This document shows, in pieces, positions 35,801 to 48,108 of a DNA stretch of 64,000 nt (position 1 is the first letter of the stretch; each line of letters opens with the position of its first letter). Origin of the DNA: Siphonodentalium dalli. Its lineage: Eukaryota; Mollusca; Scaphopoda; Gadilida; Siphonodentaliidae. A program made the translations under genes and the position numbers. The DNA lies in NCBI GenBank assembly GCA_032622095.1, contig CP136061.1, positions 264,400,077-264,464,076 of the forward strand, in the 5' to 3' direction. The notes below the pieces were generated by a model that had not been told where the DNA came from, did not search any database, and saw only the letters and a list, made by a program, of their open reading frames with translations.

Positions 35801-37430
35801 ATATAGCATACACTTGATCAAATGATTGGTTGTGCAACCCCACTTGTTAAAATCATGTTTATATTGTGTATGTATTATTGTATACTTAAAGTGTTTTATT
35901 TTCTCTTTTCAGGGATATTTTGGATCTACATCCTACTTATCACACAAACTGTATCAACTATCAGAAGTTCAACTCTGTGATCTGACATTTACTGGTTCTG
36001 AATACATTTTGAAAAGGCATCAGACAATTTCCTTGGACAGGTGTAAAAATAAAATTCACAATCGGAGATTAAATGGAACTGTTGTATCGTGACTATGATG
36101 ACACAAATGTCAAATCAATATATTCTGTGGGCTGTGGTGGTGGTATGTTCTTCATATCAAAGACAATATCAACATCAAGCACACAAACCTTGAAATTTCA
36201 GCTTCCTTATAATACTACTAGTAGAAGGAAATGATGAGAACACAGGATAACAGAAAATACATCATCGATTCTAAATTATATTGGAGGTAGTAATATGTGT
36301 ACTAGTACACAGTATAGTGATTCTTGACCTGAAGTCACAAAGGAATTCACTCCAGGGAGCTGATCAATGTGTATTTATTTATTCAGTGCAACATGTATTA
36401 TGAAAGTACATGTTATTGATCCACTTGTTCTAAGGAAAATATACACGGCTTCAATTCTGGAGAATGTATATCTTGTTCTATTACGTTTGGAAAGTGCCAT
36501 AATTTACACTTGAAGGGGCATGTGCATGTGTGACCAACATTGTGTGTAAAGGAAAGACATGAAGACTCCTGGGTGATGAGATTGCCTTCTGATTAATAAA
36601 ATATTGGTGCCAACAATATGATCGTATTATTTTGAACTATATCCAAATTCACCAACAAGCAATATTGTTATTAGAATGAAATACAGCCATCATACCGGTT
36701 GTTATTTTTTCATTCTTGCCACATTTGTCATGTTCCAGGGGTCAGCGTGTGCAATAAAGAGAGGATATACAACGAATCCCCAGTTAAATGATAACGGAAT
36801 TTACAAAACGAGTCCAGAAAATTAGATCTGGACGAGCATTTGTTGAGGTCCAGACCTAATATAGTGGACGAGTTTTGTAAATTCTGCTATAGTCTATACT
36901 CTGAGTTATAGATTATATTTATTACATGATCTAAAGCCTCGACAAAACCTACTTAAATCAACAAATGGGACGCTAAACTAACATCGGCTTATATAAGACA
37001 TGCGATGACTTATCATGTAACTGTGCGTTGTTTGCGCGTGTAAAGAAATATTCCCAGATAAATAAAGACACTTTGATGTATTTAATGATGTATATAATGA
37101 CATAACTTTTCAAACTCTTCATGATTATAGCTGGTTGGAAAAAATATTGGAAGGCATAATATACGTGTAAATAAAGAGTGTAAATATACGACAGACCGGA
37201 AGTCACCTGGCACTATTTCCTGTTATTAAATGAACGTTTAATATCACAATTTATCACATAATTAACACACAAAACCAGGTTCATAATTATTGGTAAGACA
37301 CACGTGTAATATTAGCACGTGCGATAACGTCACACCAATATTTAAATGACTTGCTATTGCTGAAGTTCATGATAGCTGTCTTCGATGAATACTTCGCGTT
37401 TATTTGATCATGTGATAACAGGTATCTCAA
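35801..37430. other. intergenic; possible terminal exon and one inverted repeat
   Basis: A pyrimidine tract with CAG (TTTTCTCTTTTCAG near 35910) precedes a 60-codon open stretch (GYFGSTSYLSHKLYQLSEVQ onward) ending near 36092. It could be a terminal exon, but no family is recognised. At 36787-36889 GGAATTTACAAAACGAGTCCA is inverted as TGGACGAGTTTTGTAAATTC. Confidence 0.3.
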
Positions 37431-37433
37431 ACT

Positions 37434-37551
37434 CGTTCTATTTTATTCGTAATGTATCAACCTCATTCACTAAATTCTAATTGAGCCTCGGTAAACCTCG
37501 GCTCAAATCGAATTTAGTTAACTCGGTTGATAGATTCCGTATAAAATATAA
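37434..37551. repeat. inverted repeat, ~54-bp arms
   Basis: TCTATTTTATTCGTAATGTA, then TCAACCTCATTCACTAAATT and CTAATTGAGCC, pairs with GGCTCAAATCGAATTTAGTT and AACTCGGTTGATAGATTCCG. The loop is only about five bases, so a long hairpin is likely. Confidence 0.75.
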
Positions 37552-39227
37552 CATCGGTGCTATCGTCCCAAATTTATGAAACTCCTACGATCCCATAAGA
37601 AAAACAATGCAACATATGAGGTATTTCACTGTTCGTGCAGAAAATTGTGCTGTCTTTGCGCATTTGCACTCGTATGGTAAACTGACGACAGGAACACACA
37701 CAATCAGTTGTTGAGTATACATTTTTTATACCAACGTTTCATATATACATGTATATAGTGGCACATGCGTCCATATGCTTGCGATATATACACTGGCGAG
37801 AGTCTGCTAATTTGATCACTTCTTTTCATAACAATGTGTTCCAGACTCGTGATGTTTCAATATTTTGGAAGGTGTGTCCATACGGTTGTGACGTTGATGA
37901 ACACGTCCTGGCATATGGACTGAAAGATCCTTTATTGGTGCAGTAGTGCAGTGGAAACTGATTGAAGTATTAACTCAGTATAACCAAAATAAAACTACAG
38001 TCTTAGCATCGTGGTATCCCAGTAATTGGTTGCAGTGTTCTCTGCTCTACTTGGTATGATTGTGATTTGATATTCATGGTTTGTTGTGTTAGTTATATTT
38101 AAACAGGTAACTACAAGCAATTGCAATAAAATCCGAAAAAAAATATTCAGTTTCTAACTAGCAATTTCACGATCCCATTGCACATGTAGGAACACACACA
38201 TTGCAAACATGTTAAGATGCGGCGTGGACTTCCGGAATGTTTATGAAATTCATGCGATCGTGGAAGTGTATTTGACAGGTCAAGCTATCATTACGCCATT
38301 GCACTTGTAAGATAAACTGACGACATCAGCACACACATGCGGTTTTGTATAACATATTTCATACCAAGCCATTGATATGGTGGCAAGTGCTTTCATATGA
38401 TTGCGACACACAATATGGAAATAGTATGTCCACCCATTAGTGGTAGGAAGTTCAATGGTGGATATTACTTAATTTAACAATGCGTTCCATAGAAGGAACG
38501 CCCATATGGTTGCGACATGGATCAACTCGTCTTTTATAGATGTACCAGCGTAGTCTGATAATGGGTGATATGAGAGCGCATTAAAATATATAATACGGCG
38601 TTGGAATTGTGACATAACCAGTAATTGTGTAGTGTTCTCACCGCTATATATATATACCTACTATTAGAGTTTTTATGCTGATGGTGCTTGGTGTCTATTA
38701 AATTTAACAATTTCATGACTTGAGTTTCCGGAAATATTATGAAAACCCTGTGCCAACGCATTCTCTTACATGTACGAAGCTTCGTATATAAGAGAAGGCA
38801 CTGGAACATGGTGCAACTCCCAGCATTAAAAGGTTAAACAAATATTGCAGGATCGTGACTTTTGTGAGCTTATATCGTACTCTCAGATGTCTAATCATTG
38901 TGATGGTCAATAATAGTGATAGCGGAGACCTAGACTGAAATTAACAATATTGATGGAAATTTAATTCTATTTCAATTTAATTCTATATATGTCTCTATGC
39001 CATTTTATCTAAAATTTCTAATCAAGCGGCACATGCGGACACTATTGCAAGGCATCTGGTAGTATATAAACATTTTAATAATTGCCCGGGGGAATGACAT
39101 TAGTATAAGGGACGCAAAGCAAAATCCACCACAAAGCACTTAAATCGTGCCATTTCAAAGTTGGATCTTCACATTCTATGACGCACAGTATTAATTTATT
39201 TAAGTTATTTCATAATTTATTAACTGT
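37552..39227. other. intergenic with a diverged direct repeat
   Basis: No gene recognised. Two diverged copies of the same sequence appear at about 37610-37950 and 38160-38540. They share the words CACACA, ACTTGTA or ACTCGTATG, GATAAACTGACGACA, ATTTCATACCAA, GGCAAGTGC and CCATATGGTTGCGAC. Both contain the phrase CATA(C/T)GGTTG(T/C)GAC followed by GATCAAC- or GATGAAC-like text. Confidence 0.5.
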
Positions 39228-39659
39228 ACTACTCTTGGGCTCCAAATAAGCATGCATGCACATTTATTATTCTCTTGGGACCCCCCCCCCCCCCTGCACA
39301 GTGCTTATTTGGGTCTGCACGTTTATTAATTTTGAGGCTATGAAACTTGAAATCAGCACAAACTCAAGATTTCTATATGACTCTGATACCAACATGATGA
39401 GTTTATATCTTTATGCATGTATATGACACACATGTGAACATTTAAATACTGAATAAAACACCACATGACACATACCGTACCATGTTGAGTCCATACTTGA
39501 CCTACACGAACTGTAAAAATAAAATGTTTAACAGTTGATGTTTTGCTCAGAGTTTCCACTGCACTATTATTTGGGTCTGCACTTTTATTAGCTTTCAATG
39601 AAATTTCTCCCCTGAACTATTATTGGGGCCTGCACTTTTATTTGGAGCCCGAGAGTAGT
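39228..39659. mobile_element. uninterrupted CTCCAAATAA MITE
   Basis: ACTACTCTTGGGCTCCAAAT at the left and ATTTGGAGCCCGAGAGTAGT at the right are inverted termini. TGCACTTTTATT or TGCACGTTTATT motifs repeat near both ends. A C-run of about 14 bases lies at 39279. The complement of its right part matches 11643-11774 and 14393-14490, and TTAA at 39528 marks the site that is occupied there by FB-1. Confidence 0.8.
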
Positions 39660-41515
39660 TACTTCCCTATCGCAACAGCAAAAACTTTGTACTGGTGGAA
39701 TATATCATTCTGGATGGGCTTAGATACATAGATACATAGATATTCATGGCATGGTCTGAGAAAATGCTACTAGATTGAACATTTATATGATTGCCTCATT
39801 AGTCATGTACATGTATAACTAGAAGGTCGTGACAGTTGGCCTAAGTTGGCCTGGAATTATTATGTTTAGCATACATATTATTCCAATTGTCAAGTCGACA
39901 ATAGCAATATTTAATAATTTTTCCACAAATAGCCACTAGTTAATATACATGTATATATATGCTAGCCATGCTGACCAAGCTCCCGCGTAATGCTTAATGT
40001 TTAAATAGAGAACACAGTGTTAAAATCATGAATTATTTAATAGGTGAGAATGTTAAAACTAATCACCGTGCGTTATGCTTATTATCGTATATTTAACTTG
40101 ATGTGTTCATCACGGGAAACAGAATTCATACACACATATGGAAAGTTGACCCGGACGCACATCCTCTCACTAGTCACTGCACGAACTATGCAGTGTGCCG
40201 AGACCAAGTGGGATAGGGAGATGTTCTTCTTTTCCTTCACTCAACAAGAAGATAACTGACTCACTCTGTTTGTCACCAATTCACTGGGCATCACATGTTT
40301 GTTACATATGGGTGTCGACTGCTCTGTAGATGGATACAATTGTATTTTGACCTGAGTCACATTCACAGTGACTCAGTGAGTGGTTGAGGTTGAGCCAGAA
40401 GTCGTTGATAACTAAATTTACTAATCTGTAATCACTAAATTGACTAATACAATCCTAATATTATTAGATTAGTAGGCCACATGACCGCTTTCACCGATTA
40501 CCGCTTCCACAATTGCCAGCTACGTGCTACGTTCAACGGTTCTTGACTGAACTCTATACTGTCTATAGTAAATGGGTGACTCAGTCAGCTCTAAAATATC
40601 CATTTTCTGATTTCCTTGACCCAAGTTGAGGCTTGACCTGACAGTGTTAGATATTAACAATTAAATTTACCATTTAGAGAAGTAGTTAGTAGACTGAACA
40701 ATTTGCCGTTTGCAGTTGCAACTCTAAAGTCTAACACTCTAAGACTCTAACCAGTAACCAGTCCATGTGAAAACAAACTTAAAATTGAACAATAACAGAA
40801 CAAGTCAAATCGCCGTGGTGATCAGTTTGCACAGACCAGTCCACCAGTGACCTTCATTTTCTAATTTTTTTCAGTCACAGATTCGTCATTGAGTTTCTTT
40901 CCGACTGACTGATTTTCACTTTTAAACTTCAACAAGTTCAAAACAACTTGTTGTTGTTGTTATTCTTATTCTTTTGACTGCAAAGTATTTCCAGTAATGG
41001 GTTCGCTGTTCTATCTTCGCTTGTGCTTTCTCGTTTTTTCTCAACGCTTACGTGCTGTGATGCCGTTGTACATTTAAAATACGAGCGATAACAATAACTC
41101 GCAAATAAGAGAGCGCCACCATTTTGTAACGAAATTACGTCATCATTTCCAACGTTACTATGGCCTGCCAGGGGACGTATTTTTCAAACATTAACGGTAC
41201 GGAATCTGGCGAGGTTTGCCGAATGATGCGGCGGCCGTGTCAGCTAAATATACATTAAGCATTTAATTTTGAATAAGGTTGATTTTGTTTTACAAATTTA
41301 ATAGTGTTGCTATGGGGAGGCTAATGGAAGAAGAAAATAAATTCGTTTTATTAATTTGACAATTCTATTACAACATGGCGGCCACCATAGGGCCCCATAG
41401 GTCTGAATCGCCCGGATGTAAAAACATTTTTTTCATGTTGACGGGGTATAGAAATTACTGACGTCACAACTATACATGCGTCGCTTATGTTACTGTAAAA
41501 CAACCCTTTGGGTTG
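39660..41515. other. intergenic, no gene recognised
   Basis: Short ORFs without domains. GACCGCTTTCACCGATTACC at about 40483 resembles 10470. The segment around 40980-41110 has locally higher GC, but no exon structure can be supported. Confidence 0.4.
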
Positions 41516-41519
41516 TGAT

Positions 41520-42512
41520 AAATTCATTGTTCAATATATCTATGATGTAATCCCTTTTTGAAGTTTCAATCGCGTAAAATTGTGATCTTGGATGTCGCCC
41601 TTTGCCATTTCACATATAAATTCATTGTTCAATATATCCATTATGTAATCCCGATTTGAAGTTTCAATCGCGTAAAATTGTGATATTGGAAGGGTGATAT
41701 CACCCTTTGACATTTCACATATAAATTTATTGTGCAATATATTGATGATGTAATCCCGTTTTGAAATTATAATAGGTAAAATTGTGATCATGGAAGGGTG
41801 ATATCATCCTTTGCCATTTCACATATAAATTCATTGTACAATATATTGATGATGTAATCCCGTTCTGAAATTATAATAGGTAAAATTGTGATCTTGGATG
41901 GGTGATGTCACCCTTTTCCATTTCACATATAAATTCATTGTTCAATATATCCATTATGTAATCCCGATTTGAAGTTTTAATCGCGCAAAGTTTTGATCAG
42001 TAAGTCCATGATGTAATCCCGTTTTAAGTTTGAATCGTGTAACATTGCAATTGTGGTCATGGGAGGGTGACATCACCCTTTGCCATATCACATATTTCAA
42101 TTGAACAGTAAGTCCATGATGTAATCCCGTTTTGAAGTTTGAATCTCGTAAAATTGCAATTGTGGTCATAGAAGGGTGACATCATCCTTTGCCAGTATCA
42201 CATATATATTTACTGTACAATATATCCATGATGTAATCCCGTCTTGAAGTTAGAATCGCGTAAAATTGTATCATGGAAGGGTGTTATCACCCTTTGCCAT
42301 ATCACATATAAATCCATTGTACAGTAAGTCCATGATCTAATCCCGTTTTGAACTTTGAATCGAGTAAAATTGTGGTGATGTAAGGCTGATATCACACTTT
42401 GCCATATCGCATATAAATTCATTGTACAATAAATCCATGTTGTAACACAATTAATATTTTGAAGTTTGAATCCCGTCAAATTGTGGTCATTGAAGGGCGA
42501 TATCACTCTTTA
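41520..42512. repeat. ~104-bp tandem repeat, about ten units
   Basis: GTAATCCCG followed by TTTTGAAGTTT recurs at about 41547, 41647, 41751, 41857, 41959, 42014, 42121, 42231, 42338 and 42443. Each unit also has AAAATTGTGATC, GGAAGGGTGATATCACCCTT and CATATAAATTCATTG. GGGTGATATCACCC is itself a palindrome in most units. One unit is about 55 bp, from an internal deletion. Minus-strand ORFs here are repeat translations. Confidence 0.9.
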
Positions 42513-42860
42513 GCAGAAAACAAACATTTTTATTTTAGCTTTTATATTTCAATATTTATACTTATTTTCGATGCGATCACTTAATTATTTAATTTTTATT
42601 CTTTATTGCAGAGACTACGAAAATTGACGACAAGATACAACTATGAGACAAAGTGCCATGTCCAAGTTGTTGCCATGTCACAAATGGAGATACCAGAATC
42701 AGTGCGACACATGTGTATATGTATAGTTAGATATACACATCAGTGTCACCATATATGCTGGTTACAAGCCGAATGTCACCCTAAAGTAGATTTCACAAAT
42801 ATATATATGGATATATATGTTCAAATCCAAATTTATACCGGGTATAAATGTGCATAAACT
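42513..42860 (+). other. possible exon after a strong acceptor
   Basis: TTATTCTTTATTGCAG at about 42611 is a good splice acceptor. It is followed by an open frame of about 80 codons to 42857 (LRKLTTRYNYETKCHVQVVA; CHHICWLQAECHPKVD). No family is recognised and no partner exon can be located. The last part merges into the AT-rich repeat, which argues against coding. Confidence 0.2.
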
Positions 42861-43460
42861 GGAGTTTATAATAAGAATAAATGTAGCTACATATATTTAT
42901 GCAGGTTTATTCCGTGAATAACTTGTATACATTTGAGTTTATAACCAGAATAAATATAGCTACATATATTTATGCAGCTTTATTCAGTGAATAAATTTGT
43001 ATTTATGCATGAAATCTGGAAGTTTATTCATGAATAAATCGCTGAATATGTGCATAAATTTCGGGATTTATACAAATTTATTCAGTTAATAAATTGACAT
43101 ACATTTCTGATTTATGCTCATTTATCTGGAATTTATTCAATGCATAAATTCCAGTCTTCGTGCAGTGTATTCATTCCGCATGGTAAATGTGCAAATAAAT
43201 TTTAATAAATTTCTGATCTATGTGGATAAATTCCATATTTATAACATAATAATTTAGACATTTATCAAAATTTATAACCCTGATAAATTTTTGGTTAATT
43301 CGGAACTTTATTATTTAATAAATCCCAATAATTTTTAAATAAATTCCCATATTTATCGACATTTATCATTAAGATAAATTCCAATAAATTTGACATTTCC
43401 AGTTTTCCACACATTTATCAGGGATTTATTACTATGATAAATTCCATATTTCATGCAGTG
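42861..43460. repeat. ATAAATT-rich degenerate palindromic repeats
   Basis: About 600 bp of degenerate 18-25 bp repeats built from TTTATTC(A/C)(T/G)GAATAAA, CCAATAAATTT and TTTATCA..TGATAAATT. TAGCTACATATATTTATGCAG occurs twice (about 42888 and 42957). Many units are self-complementary. Non-coding. Confidence 0.75.
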
Positions 43461-43674
43461 TTACCTCATGGTTACATATACCTAAAAAACAGTCCACATG
43501 ACAGTTAATCCTTATATGTAACTTGTGCTCTGATCCGTGATCGCCTCTCATCTAGATCAACAATTCTGCTATATGGATCTGATTTTTATTATGGTCAATA
43601 AACTAAATCAATATTGCAAACATACATCTTAGTGAGAACTGGTAAATCATGATCCCCGCCCGCAAAAAACACCG

Positions 43675-45220
43675 AATGGAGAACAAAATTACAATGAATT
43701 TATTGATATACTGCATACCATCGGTGCGAACTGGATTTGATGAGTTAGTATGTATAATACAAAATAGAATATATGCCAGTCCATTCCGATAGTATTGCCC
43801 TCGACGTACCAGCAAAGGGTTGAACAATGTCATAACATACATGCCCTATTCAGGTCAACAACAGTTACTGGCTGCTGTGGCTAATATTGACACTTCCCAC
43901 TCGCAGAGGACTCGCATCCAACAGTGCAATCGCAGGCATAGCTACCACATGATATAATACACGCTCGGAACACGGACCCCACTGACAATCACATCATAAC
44001 GCCTGAATATTAAATGTTATGATAAAATATTACTACCGAAGCGCACAAAAGAGGCCGGATCTACACAGCGATATGGTATGCCCTTTTTTATATGTGTTCC
44101 TCTGTTGGTGGTTCTAGAGCTGTCACGAAGTCTCGAACAATATAACACTATCCCCAAAACAGCCGTATATGTATGTTCAATAATTTAGTTTGTAATTCCA
44201 GGAACCATTATCTCTCGTTATAAAAGTGTCCAAAGGAGATTGTATTTCAGTTGTACATTGAATGAACATCTTTGACTTATTATTCTATAGCACGTGCATG
44301 GTAATAGTATACTAACTGGGACAATGACTCATGAAAGTATGCAGAATCGGTGTGTCTTGTCGTGTTAAGACTAAAAGCTCACCTGATCTGAAAGCAGTTT
44401 GATCATTTTTAATTTGGTCTTTAGATGAACAGCAACAATCGACGCATTGAAGTATGCAGCATGTAACTATGCACACCACTGTAACACATACAGGGAACGT
44501 GTGATATTTCTGAACGTTCAATAATGTTCCGGTATCGGGCTAGCCTGGGGCTCCATTACTGTCATATTACGCCTGGAGTTGTTTGTCAGTTCTTTCCTAT
44601 CGAGATATATATTGGTTCATTAAATATAAATGTCAGGCATTTTGTTGAAATCCGAGCGGTAGTTACCTTGAAACACCTAACGTTTTGCCATAGGTGACAA
44701 ACAAAAATCCATTTTTTACCGTGTAATTTTAAAAGTAACAGGCCCAATATTTCTGCGGAAGTTGCATTGGTTGATGCACAACACAACATCCGGAATCGGA
44801 GGCGGAACAAAGGCAATGCCAAATAGCGGCTAAAAGATAGAGACGATTATGTGACCTAAGGGTGATTCTACCGTAAATGAGCAAACCCATGTCCTGCGTT
44901 ATTAGTTCATCCTATGAAAAAACAATGGTCACCATACATGTACATAAAAGTGCCATGTGTATATTACAGGCTACGTTTCCCCGAAACAGCGAGTGGGATG
45001 TGTCAACATTGGCCACAACGCCAGTAACTGGTGTTGCCCTCAATAGGGCAGGTATGTTACGGTAAGTTGACGGTAAGTCGAGGACAATACTATTGGGAAG
45101 GGACTGGCATATATTCTATTTTGTGTTATACATAATTGCTCATCAATCCCAGCTTGCATCGATGGTTTGCAGTATATCAATAAATTCATTGTAATTTTGT
45201 TCTGCATCAGATATTTCGTT
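43675..45220. repeat. inverted repeat, ~250-bp arms, 1 kb spacer
   Basis: 43675-43920 and about 44965-45215 are inverted copies. Shared words are GAGAACAAAATTACAATGAA, TTTATTGATATACTGCA, ACAAAATAGAATATATGCCA, ATAGTATTG, CAGTTACTGGC, GACACTTCCCACTCGC-type and GCCCTATT. The 1 kb spacer has no recognisable coding sequence. Probably a foldback or MITE with degraded ends. Confidence 0.7.
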
Positions 45221-45545
45221 TTTCTTTTTTGGAAAGGGGTTACCACATTACGAGCAGCGCACGGTCTGGGCGTTTATAACTAACGTATTAGAAAATGAGG
45301 GGAGTAGTAATTATGAGCTACATTGTAGATCTAGATATCAATCATGATCGACCAGTGCGCACTAAGAGGTATGTTTGCAAGTTTGACTAATATGAAATGT
45401 CTGATCAACTTGCATTTATATTTCATAGAACATAACCACACACATATGATTTCTTGAATTTAACAATCAAGATAACGGTAATTTAACAATCAAAACTGTA
45501 CGAGTGTACTCGTTCTGTTCAGACTGGTTTATACATAATACCTAT

Positions 45546-45727
45546 TTAAAGATGGATTATCTCTTTAAATAACAAATTTTAAATAGTTTCGTGGGTATAA
45601 AATAATAGATATGAACTGAAGACCTATGTCCGGAAAAGCTTCTATCAATTAATATTGACTCAAATCTAATATGTTATACCCCGGTAACTATATAATACAT
45701 GTTTACAAAGAGATATTCCACCTTTAA
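45546..45727. mobile_element. TTAA MITE (copy E), internally deleted
   Basis: TTAA-AGATGGATTATCTCTTTA at the left and CAAAGAGATATTCCACCT-TTAA at the right, but only 182 bp long. The middle, including the small ORF, is deleted between ATTAATATTGA and CTCAAATCTAATATG. Confidence 0.85.
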
Positions 45728-45861
45728 GTGTGTTCAATTCATATTTATTAGTGATATTTGTGGACGTGTATTGCTAAAGGGTGGACAACGATCAACATAA
45801 ACAAACCTTACCAGGCGCATGGCAAAATTATCACTGATCTGCTAGCGATGCATGGATTGAT

Positions 45862-46131
45862 ATGACGCGACACTGTTGCATCCTACTTCGGTATTGGGAA
45901 GTGGGTATGTTCGGGAACAGTCATAAACATAGAAACGTAAGAGCACAACAGAAGCAACACTCAAAATATGGTCGACCAAAGTTGGCGTGTGCTCCAAAAT
46001 TAAACTCGTTACCCCCAACCACCGAAGCTTTCATTGAAAATATGAAGCGTGCTCATTTTCAAGTAGCTACATGGCGTTATGCATCAGACGAGTCGCAACA
46101 CACTATGGAGGCAACACTTCGGACGGTCTAA
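45862..46131 (+). pseudogene. fragment of a transposon-associated protein (tentative)
   Basis: An 89-residue ORF contains YGRPKLACAPKLNSLPPTTE and AFIENMKRAHFQVATWRYA. The pattern L-PPT-x-A-(x)-H/N-x-KRA-x-(Y/F)Q-x-W resembles a segment in uncharacterised, repeat-associated animal proteins. That assignment is from memory of the pattern only. Downstream sequence loses any continuation, so it is a fragment lying between two copies of the TTAA MITE. Confidence 0.3.
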
Positions 46132-46469
46132 AGATGGCGACGAACTCGTTCCTACCATGGTTGCCGACGACACTTACAAAAGGCCCCGGATAGCATACTG
46201 AAGCTGATACGGTGTTCGTGCACCAGCAATTCGCCTTGCTAATCAACATGATTTCCCATATATATCGCATCTATACCGGTGTGTAAGCTCATATGTCTCG
46301 TTGTGTCTCTTGATGTGGGTGTTCTAGTGCTGGTTTGCCGTGCAAGTCATTTTGTTCGTAACAAGGGGCGATTCTTTCAACGATTTTACAAAACATTGTG
46401 ACGTTAACGATTATAAGGCTGAAACATATGTTTCAAATAGAGGATTCAGTATGGTGAACGATTGTTTTT

Positions 46470-46997
46470 TTAAAGATGGATTATCTCTTTAAATAACAAA
46501 TTTTAAATAGTTGCGTGGGTATAAAATAATAGATATGAACTGAAGACCTATGTCCGGAAAAGCTTCTATCAATTAATATTGATTTTATTTCGAATATTAA
46601 ATCGGGCCCATTTATGTTACTATTTTTAGAACCGACCATTCGGATGAGACCGTATTGCGATATAGAGCACTGGGCTGTTCCTACGGCTACGCAACGAATG
46701 TCAAATGTCACAGATTGGTTGTTTGTACTGTTTTGTTCCACAGATATAAGCGATAATGAGTATAATTAACGTTTATTTGTGACAAAATTGCACAATATAA
46801 TTTATGGTCTCTGTTAGCAGTAACCACTATTGTGCGTTAGCTGAACAAACACACCTTTTTAGACCAGAACATATTCGAAATAAAATTAATAATAATCGAT
46901 AGAAGCATTTCCGGACGTGGAACAAAACAGTACAAACAACCAATCTGTGACATTTGACATTTAAAATTTGTTATTTAAAGAGATAATCCATCTTTAA
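46470..46997 (-). mobile_element. TTAA MITE (copy F), chimeric right end
   Basis: The left end is TTAA-AGATGGATTATCTCTTTA and the small ORF is open (46481-46741, minus). The right end is unusual: after GCATTTCCGGACG it jumps to the middle/left-end sequence in reverse (TGGAACAAAACAGTACAAAC; AAAATTTGTTATTTAAAGAG). It closes with ATCCATCT-TTAA. So both ends derive from the same terminus. The element abuts the last finger of ZNF-2 and supplies its TAA stop. Confidence 0.8.
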
Positions 46998-47893
46998 GTG
47001 AATGATTTATCGCATATATCACATTGATATGGTCGATCTCCAATGTGAATCCTCTTGTGAGTAGTCAAATTTGCTGACTGGGTGAATGATTTTGGACATA
47101 TATCACATTTATACGGGTGATCACCTGTGTGGATTTGTTTATGCATCGTCATGTCGCTTGATTCAGTGAATGCTTTTGGGCATTTATCGTACTGATACGG
47201 TCAATCGCCAGTGTGAATTCCCTTGTGTGCTGTCAAATGTCCCGACCGTGTGAATGATTTTGGACATATATCACATTTATACGGGCGATCACCAGAGTGG
47301 ATTATTTTATGTGCCGTCAGGCTGCTTGATTGAGTGAAAGTTTTTGGGCAAATATCGCACTGATACGGTCGGTCACCAGTGTGAATTCTCTTATGTGCAG
47401 TCAAATTTCCTGACCGTGCGAATGATTTTGGACATATGTCACATTTATACGGGCGGTCACCGGAGTGGATTCTCTTATGCTTCGTCATGCCGCTTGAGTC
47501 AGTGAATGATTTCTCGCAAATATCGCACTGATACGGTCGATCACCGGAGTGAATTCTCTTATGCTTCGTCAGATCGCCTGATTTAGTGAATGATTTCTCG
47601 CAAATATCGCTATGATACGGTCGATCTCCAGTGTGAATCATCTTGTGTGTAATCAAATTTCCTGACTGGGTGAATGCTTTTTGACAGATATCACATTTAT
47701 ACGGGCGATCATCAGAGTGGATTCTTTGATGTGTCGTCAGTCCACTTGAATGACTAAATACTTTCTCGCATATATCACACTGATACGGACTGTCGTCGAT
47801 TTGAATCATTTTGACTGAATTATGACACTGATACGACATATATCCAGTGTGAGTCATTTGGTGTTTAATTAAATCGCCCGACACAGTGAATGA
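46998..47893 (-). pseudogene. C2H2 zinc-finger gene ZNF-2 (main part)
   Basis: A minus-strand finger array paralogous to ZNF-1. An ORF of 227 residues (47201-47884) has seven good fingers with TGDRPY or SGDRPY linkers plus a degenerate one. One finger has Ser for its first Cys (PYHSDICEKSF). The ORF ends at TGA (47201-47203) where related linkers have CGA (Arg of TGDRP). Beyond this stop the same frame continues for two more fingers (CPKAFTESSDM, CPKSFTQSANL) and a third cut off by the MITE at 46997. At the 5' side the LTR element interrupts the gene inside a finger, and the missing start of that finger lies at 55467-55516. The nonsense codon, MITE truncation and 7.6 kb insertion make it a pseudogene in this assembly. 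Confidence 0.85.
47889..47893. other. 5-bp target duplication, left copy
   Basis: AATGA immediately before the 5' LTR and again at 55467-55471 after the 3' LTR. Rejoining the flanks at this sequence restores the finger reading C-D-K-S-F-T-V-S-G-D-L-I-K-H seen in ZNF-1, which confirms the insertion point. The exact size could be four to six bases because of chance identity at the junctions. Confidence 0.85.
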
Positions 47894-48108
47894 TGTTGTA
47901 AAGTGGCGAATCGGGCAGGGTTAATCCCCAAGAAGGCAGCCAATGACGTCAGGACCACGTGACCGCAGACTGAAACCTTACTCTTGAACAAGAAACCAGA
48001 TTGATTTATATCTCTGAAGAATCTAAGTTCATCTACGAGCGAAATCGTGGATGTAACCTTACTGGAGGATCTATCGCCACGACAAGTCAATACCAGTAAG
48101 TTTACTAT
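47894..48108 (+). repeat. 5' LTR
   Basis: Starts TGTTGTAAAGTGG and ends near TTTACTAT; the exact 3' edge is ambiguous by a few bases. It contains a perfect cAMP-response palindrome TGACGTCA (47944-47951) and an E-box CACGTG (47956-47961) five bases further on. A weak TATA-like TTTATATC lies at about 48003. CCAGTAAGT near its 3' end could act as a splice donor. Transcription is probably driven from here. Confidence 0.9.
47944..47961. promoter_or_regulatory. CRE plus E-box in 5' LTR
   Basis: TGACGTCA followed by CACGTG, both perfect palindromic sites (CREB/ATF-type and bHLH-type respectively). The same pair is in the 3' LTR at 55302-55319. Binding is inferred from consensus only. Confidence 0.55.

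Noticed and set aside
41540-42506. Minus-strand ORFs with repeated CEMAKGDI-like or IWQRVMSP-like text
   Set aside because: Translations of the ~104-bp tandem array.
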